Shown here: piece by piece, positions 59,435-64,000 of the stretch
Layout: each line of letters begins with the position of its first letter
Position numbering within the stretch: position 1 is the stretch's first letter
NCBI RefSeq assembly: GCF_004343195.1
Contig: NZ_SMCR01000012.1
Location: 1-64,000, forward strand
Reading direction: 5' to 3'
Length of the DNA stretch: 64,000 nucleotides
Source: Biostraticola tofi
Lineage (GTDB): Bacteria > Pseudomonadota > Gammaproteobacteria > Enterobacterales > Enterobacteriaceae
Notes under the pieces: generated by a model
Databases searched by the model: none
What the model saw: only the letters and a program-made list of their open reading frames with translations
Told to the model about the DNA's origin: nothing
Made by a program: the position numbers and the translations under genes

Positions 59435-59919
59435 CGTATTGATCCTTCTTTATCCATTATTCGCAAGAATTGTTCGGATTGTAAAATGAACATCGAAATA
59501 TTCAGGAGTTCTTATTACTGAACCCAGGCAGCTATAAGCTAACCCTATGCTATTAACTATAGCAGCAGGTAGCAGGAAAGGCGTATTTTCTAGAATTAAT
59601 CACCAAACTATTGCCACTGAATGGCGGGAATTATCTAAAATATCAACGAAAACAGCGTCTAACCGCGAGCAAATTCTCTAAGCCATGAATGTAACTAAAT
59701 ATTTCCACATAAAGAGTGTTTGTAAAAGGAGGGTAACTGTAAAAAGCCTGCAGAAATAAAGCGGGAGGGAAAAGTATTGAAAATCAATAAAATCAGGGAC
59801 CAAAAAAGTGAACAGCCGTTTAATAAAAAGAGGACTGCATTCATAGACGACTGGTCACCAGGACAGACTGGTGTTTCTCTGAAGGCGGCAGAAGTTCCGC
59901 CCGCCAGAGATTAAGGTAT
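59435..59919. other. Intergenic region between yjbJ and lexA
   Basis: The 485 bases probably contain the yjbJ promoter and the 3' end of the lexA transcript (GGCGG ... CCGCC stem at 59884-59905). A 45-codon TTG-start frame (59777-59914, plus) with a GGGAGG upstream is discussed under findings. dinF, which follows lexA in E. coli, is absent. Confidence 0.45.
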
Positions 59920-60528
59920 TTAAATCCAGTTGCCGTTACGGATTACGCCAACAGCCAAACCCTCGATGGACAGTTCCTGCTCACGCAAGTCGACCACTAT
60001 CGGCGAAAACTCGCTGTTTTCGGGCAGCAACTCGACGATATTACCGTGCCGTTTCAACCTTTTTACCGTTACCTCGTCGTCAATTCTGGCTACCACCACC
60101 TGCCCATTATGGGCATCAGTGGTTTTGTGTACCGCCAGTAAATCGCCATCCATGATGCCGATGTCTTTCATTGACATGCCGCTGACGCGAAGCAGAAAGT
60201 CCGCATGAGGCTTGAACAAGGCCGGATCAACCTGGTAATGGCTTTCTATATGCTGTTGTGCAAGCAGTGGCTCCCCTGCAGCCACTCGCCCTATAAGGGG
60301 AAGGCCGGTCTCCTCCTCCACCAGTAAGCGAATGCCGCGTGAAGCGCCAGAAATAATTTCGATGGCACCTTTACGTGCCAGAGCCTTGAGATGCTCCTCA
60401 GCCGCGTTAGGTGAACGGAACCCCAGACGTTGGGCGATTTCAGCGCGCGTAGGTGGCATACCGGTTTGCGATATATGATCGCGAATGAGGTCAAAAACCT
60501 CTTGTTGTCTGGTGGTTAACGCTTTCAT
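59920..60528 (-). CDS. lexA: LexA repressor
   Basis: LexA represses the SOS regulon and self-cleaves when RecA is activated. The 202-residue product has the winged helix ([20 protein letters not shown]), the cleavage site Ala84-Gly85 in RVAAGEP, the serine Ser119 (SGMSM) and the lysine Lys156 (VTVKR), all at E. coli numbering. Two LexA boxes lie upstream, giving autoregulation. Confidence 0.98.
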   Translation of the reverse strand: MKALTTRQQEVFDLIRDHISQTGMPPTRAEIAQRLGFRSPNAAEEHLKALARKGAIEIISGASRGIRLLVEEETGLPLIGRVAAGEPLLAQQHIESHYQVDPALFKPHADFLLRVSGMSMKDIGIMDGDLLAVHKTTDAHNGQVVVARIDDEVTVKRLKRHGNIVELLPENSEFSPIVVDLREQELSIEGLAVGVIRNGNWI

Positions 60529-60536
60529 TCCGTCCC

Positions 60537-60573
60537 CTGTTTGTTTATACAGTCATCATGTGAGTATATACAG
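60537..60573 (-). promoter_or_regulatory. Two LexA boxes upstream of lexA
   Basis: Plus-strand coordinates: 60537-60552 is CTGTTTGTTTATACAG, a full CTG-N10-CAG. 60558-60573 is ATGTGAGTATATACAG, with one end mismatched. They lie 9-45 bases before the ATG at 60528, like the tandem operators of E. coli lexA. Confidence 0.9.
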
Positions 60574-60633
60574 GTCAAGGTCAATTTGAAACCTTAAGCC
60601 GTCCAAAATGTGATAAAAGCGCCGTCTACCACC

Positions 60634-61014
60634 TCAGGGTATAAAAATACCATACTGCCGCCACAATAGGGTTATCCAGACGAACGCCGCCAGAGCAATG
60701 GAAAGCATCACCGCCGCGGAACCAAGATCTTTTGCCCTACCGGATAACTCATGCCATTCTGGACCTATCCGATCAATGATCGCTTCAATCGCACTGTTAA
60801 TGATTTCGACAATCAGTACCAGGATAACCGATCCAATTAACAAGATACGCGAAAAAGCATCGATTTCGAGATAACATGTGATGATGATTGCCACAATGGC
60901 GATAATCATTTCCTGGCGAAAGGCGGCCTCATGGCGCCAGGCGGCAGAAAACCCTTTTAATGAATATCCCATGGCCTTATATATACGCCTTAGGCCAGTG
61001 GTTTTATTTGTCAT
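60634..61014 (-). CDS. dgkA: Diacylglycerol kinase
   Basis: DgkA phosphorylates diacylglycerol left from membrane-derived oligosaccharide synthesis. The 126-residue, three-helix membrane protein has the catalytic motif EIINSAIEAIIDR and the segment ELSGRAKDLGSAAV, which holds the conserved Glu and Asp residues. It is divergent from plsB, as in E. coli, with 126 bases between starts. Confidence 0.96.
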   Translation of the reverse strand: MTNKTTGLRRIYKAMGYSLKGFSAAWRHEAAFRQEMIIAIVAIIITCYLEIDAFSRILLIGSVILVLIVEIINSAIEAIIDRIGPEWHELSGRAKDLGSAAVMLSIALAAFVWITLLWRQYGIFIP

Positions 61015-61140
61015 AATTGTCTAGGGATGATGGGTCATTGAACCCATAGTACAGATTCTTTGCTCCTTCATCACCACAGATCTGACGCGCGGTTTCTGTT
61101 ATTCTTGCATCGTTTTGCTAACAAGAGGCTTCACAAAGAT

Positions 61141-63600
61141 ATGTCAGGTTGGCGTAAAATTTACTACACGTTGTTGGAGTTACCACTAAAGCTGCTGGTA
61201 AGAAGTAAAGTCATCCCCGCCAGTCCTCGTGATGAGGCAGGCCTGGATCCCCAACGGCCGATAATGTATGTATTGCCTTATAATTCCAAGGCGGACCTAC
61301 TGACTTTGCGGGCGCAGTGCCTGCGGCAACAGTTACCCGATCCTCTTACGCCCCTGGAGATCGATGGCGTGGTATTGCCTCGCTATGTGTATATCCACGA
61401 TGGCCCACGCGTGTTCCCTTATTTCACTGAAAAATCCGAATCGGTGAAACTGTTCCACGCTTATCTGGATTTGCATCGCAACAATCCCGATCTTGATGTG
61501 CTTATGGTGCCGGTTTCTGTTATGTTCGGCCGCTCACCCGGACGGGAATCCCAGCAGAATCAGCCAGCCCCGCAGTTGCGACTGCTGAATGGCTTTCAAA
61601 AATTCATCGCGGTATTATGGCTGGGCCGCGACAGCTTTGTCCGCTTCTCAAATCCGCTGTCACTGCGCTATATGGCCACGGTACACGGCACCGACAAAAC
61701 GATTGCCCAGAAACTGGCGCGGGTAGCGCGGATTCACTTTGCCCGTCAGCGTCTGGTGGCGGTGGGTCCTCGCTTACCGGTACGACAGGATCTGTTCAAT
61801 AAACTGCTGGCCTCCAGAGCAATAGAGAAGGCGGTCGAGGATGAGGCGCGCAGCAAAAAAATATCCATTGAACAGGCGCAGCAGAATGCCATCGCCCTGA
61901 TGGAAGAAATCGCCGCTGATTTCTCATATGAAGCCGTGCGGCTGTCGGATCGCGTACTGAGCTGGACCTGGAATCGTCTGTATCAGGGTCTCCATGTCCG
62001 TAATGCCGAACGGGTTCGTCAGTTGGCGGAGGAAGGCCATGAAATCGTCTATGTCCCTTGCCACCGCAGCCACATGGACTACCTGCTGCTGTCTTACGTG
62101 CTTTATCATCAGGGTCTGGTTCCGCCGCATATCGCCGCCGGCATAAACCTGAATTTCTGGCCGGCCGGCCCGATTTTTCGTCGTCTGGGCGCATTCTTCA
62201 TTCGTCGCACTTTTAAAGGTAATAAACTGTATTCAACCATCTTCCGGGAATACCTGGGCGAACTCTTTACCCGTGGCTATTCGGTCGAATATTTTATGGA
62301 AGGCGGGCGTTCACGCACCGGCAGACTACTTGAACCTAAAACCGGCACCTTGACCATGACCATACAAGCCATGCTCAGAGGAGGAAACCGCCCTATCACG
62401 CTAGTGCCGATTTACGTCGGCTATGAGCATGTGATGGAAGTGGCCACTTACGCCAAAGAATTGCGTGGCGCCACCAAAGAGAAAGAAGGGTTTATGCAAA
62501 TGGTGCGCGGCCTGCGAAAGTTGCGCAACCTGGGACAGGGTTATGTCAATTTTGGCGATCCCCTGCCGTTGAGCACCTACCTGAATCAAAAGGTGCCCCA
62601 CTGGCGCGATTCGATCGATCCCATTGAAGCTCAGCGCCCGGCCTGGCTGGCTCCTGCGGTCAATGATATCGCCGGCAAAATCATGGTGCGTATCAATAAT
62701 GCCGCTGCGGTGAACGCCATCAACCTGTGTTCTACCGTACTGCTGGCCTCTCGTCAGCGCTCACTAACCCGTGAACAGTTGATACAGCAGCTTTCCTGCT
62801 ATCTGGAACTGATGCAGAACGTGCCCTATGCCCAGGACGTGACTCTGCCTGACGCCACGGCTGAACAGCTGCTTGAGCATGCGCTGGCGATGAATAAGTT
62901 CAGCGTCGAAAAAGATACCATTGGCGATATAATCTTTTTATCGCGAGAGCAGGCCATCCTGATGACCTATTATCGCAATAATATCCAGCACCTGTTTATC
63001 CTGCCGTCAATGGTTGCCAGCATCATCGCCGGCCATCCGGGAATAAGCCGTGATGACCTGCTGCACCGGATTACCCTGCTCTATCCGCTGGCCCGGGCCG
63101 AACTGTTTATGCAGTACGAGATACCGCAGCTGGCCTCAATGGTTGATGCGTTGATAGACGAACTGGCCCGCCAGCAATTAATCATCGCCCGGGGGGAATT
63201 AATTGTCCTGGTACCGGCTCATGCGCATAAATTGCAGCTGCTGGCGGCCGGCGTACGCGAGACCCTGCTGCGCTACGCGATTACCTTCTCTCTGCTGCGC
63301 ATCAATCCCCAGATCAATCGGGGAACGCTGGAAAAAGAGAGCCGGACCATGGCGCAGAGACTGTCTGTGCTGCATGGCATCAATGCACCTGAATTTTTTG
63401 ATAAAGCGGTATTTTCGACCCTGGTCGCTACGCTGCGTGATGAAGGCTATATCAGCGATACCGGTGACGCTATCGAAGAAAAAGTTATCGAAGTGTATGG
63501 GGTATTGGCAGAGCTTATTACTCCTGACGTATTGCTGACGATTGAGAACGCCGGCCTGGGTAACACACCCACGGCGGTTGAGCCTTTGCCGGTGGTGTAA
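61141..63600 (+). CDS. plsB: Glycerol-3-phosphate acyltransferase
   Basis: PlsB makes 1-acyl-glycerol-3-phosphate, the first step of phospholipid synthesis, at the inner membrane. The product is 819 residues when started at ATG 61141 (SGWRKIYY), which matches the E. coli start. The frame is open upstream to 61060, but neither start has a strong Shine-Dalgarno. The acyltransferase HX4D motif is visible in [13 protein letters not shown], with GGRSRTGR and the glycerophosphate-binding block FPAG-type [19 protein letters not shown]. Confidence 0.95.
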   Translation: MSGWRKIYYTLLELPLKLLVRSKVIPASPRDEAGLDPQRPIMYVLPYNSKADLLTLRAQCLRQQLPDPLTPLEIDGVVLPRYVYIHDGPRVFPYFTEKSESVKLFHAYLDLHRNNPDLDVLMVPVSVMFGRSPGRESQQNQPAPQLRLLNGFQKFIAVLWLGRDSFVRFSNPLSLRYMATVHGTDKTIAQKLARVARIHFARQRLVAVGPRLPVRQDLFNKLLASRAIEKAVEDEARSKKISIEQAQQNAIALMEEIAADFSYEAVRLSDRVLSWTWNRLYQGLHVRNAERVRQLAEEGHEIVYVPCHRSHMDYLLLSYVLYHQGLVPPHIAAGINLNFWPAGPIFRRLGAFFIRRTFKGNKLYSTIFREYLGELFTRGYSVEYFMEGGRSRTGRLLEPKTGTLTMTIQAMLRGGNRPITLVPIYVGYEHVMEVATYAKELRGATKEKEGFMQMVRGLRKLRNLGQGYVNFGDPLPLSTYLNQKVPHWRDSIDPIEAQRPAWLAPAVNDIAGKIMVRINNAAAVNAINLCSTVLLASRQRSLTREQLIQQLSCYLELMQNVPYAQDVTLPDATAEQLLEHALAMNKFSVEKDTIGDIIFLSREQAILMTYYRNNIQHLFILPSMVASIIAGHPGISRDDLLHRITLLYPLARAELFMQYEIPQLASMVDALIDELARQQLIIARGELIVLVPAHAHKLQLLAAGVRETLLRYAITFSLLRINPQINRGTLEKESRTMAQRLSVLHGINAPEFFDKAVFSTLVATLRDEGYISDTGDAIEEKVIEVYGVLAELITPDVLLTIENAGLGNTPTAVEPLPVV

Positions 63601-63608
63601 AAACACTA

Positions 63609-63639
63609 GGGGCCAGCGGAGATAATCCTCTGCTGGCCC
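63609..63639. terminator. Hairpin between convergent plsB and ubiA
   Basis: GGGCCAGCGGAG pairs with CTCTGCTGGCCC with one mismatch. It lies 10-40 bases beyond plsB and 8 bases beyond ubiA, without a T-tract on either side. Confidence 0.5.
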
Positions 63640-63646
63640 AGGCCGG

Positions 63647-64000
63647 TCAGATTATTCTTTCGCTGATAAGACTGGCGGCGATGCCGACAAAAATAACCAT
63701 CCCAACATAATTATTGTGCAGAAAAGCGCGGAAACACTGATCGCGATCCCGCCCGGCAATCAGTTTCTGCTGATAAACAAACAGTCCGGCAGCAATGACC
63801 ACACTGCTGTAAAACGGGAAAGATAACCCCATCCGCCAGCCGACAGCCACGAGCAAAATAAGCGTTACCGCCTGCAGCAAGCCAATAATCATCTTATCAT
63901 AGCGGCCGAACAGAATTGCCGTTGACTTCACCCCTATACGCAAATCATCATCTCGATCAACCATGGCATATTGAGTATCATAAGCGACCGTCCAGATGAT
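63647..64000 (-). CDS. ubiA: 4-hydroxybenzoate octaprenyltransferase, C-terminal part
   Basis: UbiA prenylates 4-hydroxybenzoate in ubiquinone synthesis. The gene runs off the window edge. The visible 117 residues start in the conserved [17 protein letters not shown] and [11 protein letters not shown] and include the last membrane helices, ending SLISERII. The second Asp-rich motif ([12 protein letters not shown]) needed for Mg-prenyl-PP binding is intact. The 3' end of the gene is complete. Confidence 0.95.
   Translation of the reverse strand: MIWTVAYDTQYAMVDRDDDLRIGVKSTAILFGRYDKMIIGLLQAVTLILLVAVGWRMGLSFPFYSSVVIAAGLFVYQQKLIAGRDRDQCFRAFLHNNYVGMVIFVGIAASLISERII

Overview
The window is chromosomal DNA from a member of the Enterobacterales. 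Nearly every housekeeping protein can be aligned by eye with its Escherichia coli counterpart. Gene order follows two E. coli blocks: leuX ... lptG-lptF-pepA-holC-valS-yjgM-rraB-argF-tabA-pyrL-pyrB-pyrI-ridA ... treC-nrdD-nrdG, and gltP ... acs-yjcH-actP-yjcE-ghxP ... ssb-uvrA-yjbR-yjbQ-tyrB-dnaB-qor-pspG-dusA ... zur-yjbJ-lexA-dgkA-plsB-ubiA. Several E. coli members of these blocks are missing here (treB/treR, nrf, soxRS, aphA, alr, dinF). The IS remnant, decayed intergenic DNA and symbiont- or pathogen-type accessory genes would fit a Sodalis-like or related enterobacterium. That placement is a guess.

Layout. Positions 1-770 are mobile-element debris next to leuX: an IS3-type transposase remnant with an internal stop, then decayed DNA. 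Positions 870-4800 carry nei, a VOC protein, a DUF2501 protein and a LysR regulator. Positions 4840-17410 hold the LPS-transport genes lptFG, pepA, holC, valS and the arginine and pyrimidine genes, with ARG boxes and a pyrBI leader/attenuator. Positions 17640-21590 are a tightly overlapping four-gene operon: circularly permuted ATP-grasp, alpha-E protein, transglutaminase-like protease and the proteasome-like peptidase Anbu. A 28-bp tandem repeat array separates it from an orphan treC. Next come a KdgM-type porin, anaerobic ribonucleotide reductase (nrdDG), gltP, the acetate genes acs-yjcH-actP, an Na+/H+ antiporter and a purine permease.

Positions 36940-44003 are an accessory stretch: a glutathione S-transferase, CrcB, a NodU/CmcH-type carbamoyltransferase and a large autotransporter whose passenger starts with an endonuclease/exonuclease/phosphatase domain. 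Core genes resume with ssb/uvrA (shared LexA box) through dusA. A second islet (about 54610-58060) holds a 661-residue leucine-rich-repeat protein and an AT-rich LuxR-type regulator. The LRR protein has an IpaH/SspH-like N-terminus but carries a glycine-zipper segment where those effectors have an E3 ligase domain. The window ends with zur, yjbJ, lexA (two LexA boxes), dgkA, plsB and a partial ubiA.

The most interesting loci are the LRR/glycine-zipper protein, the phosphatase/nuclease-domain autotransporter and the Anbu operon. No CRISPR array, rRNA or intact prophage was seen.
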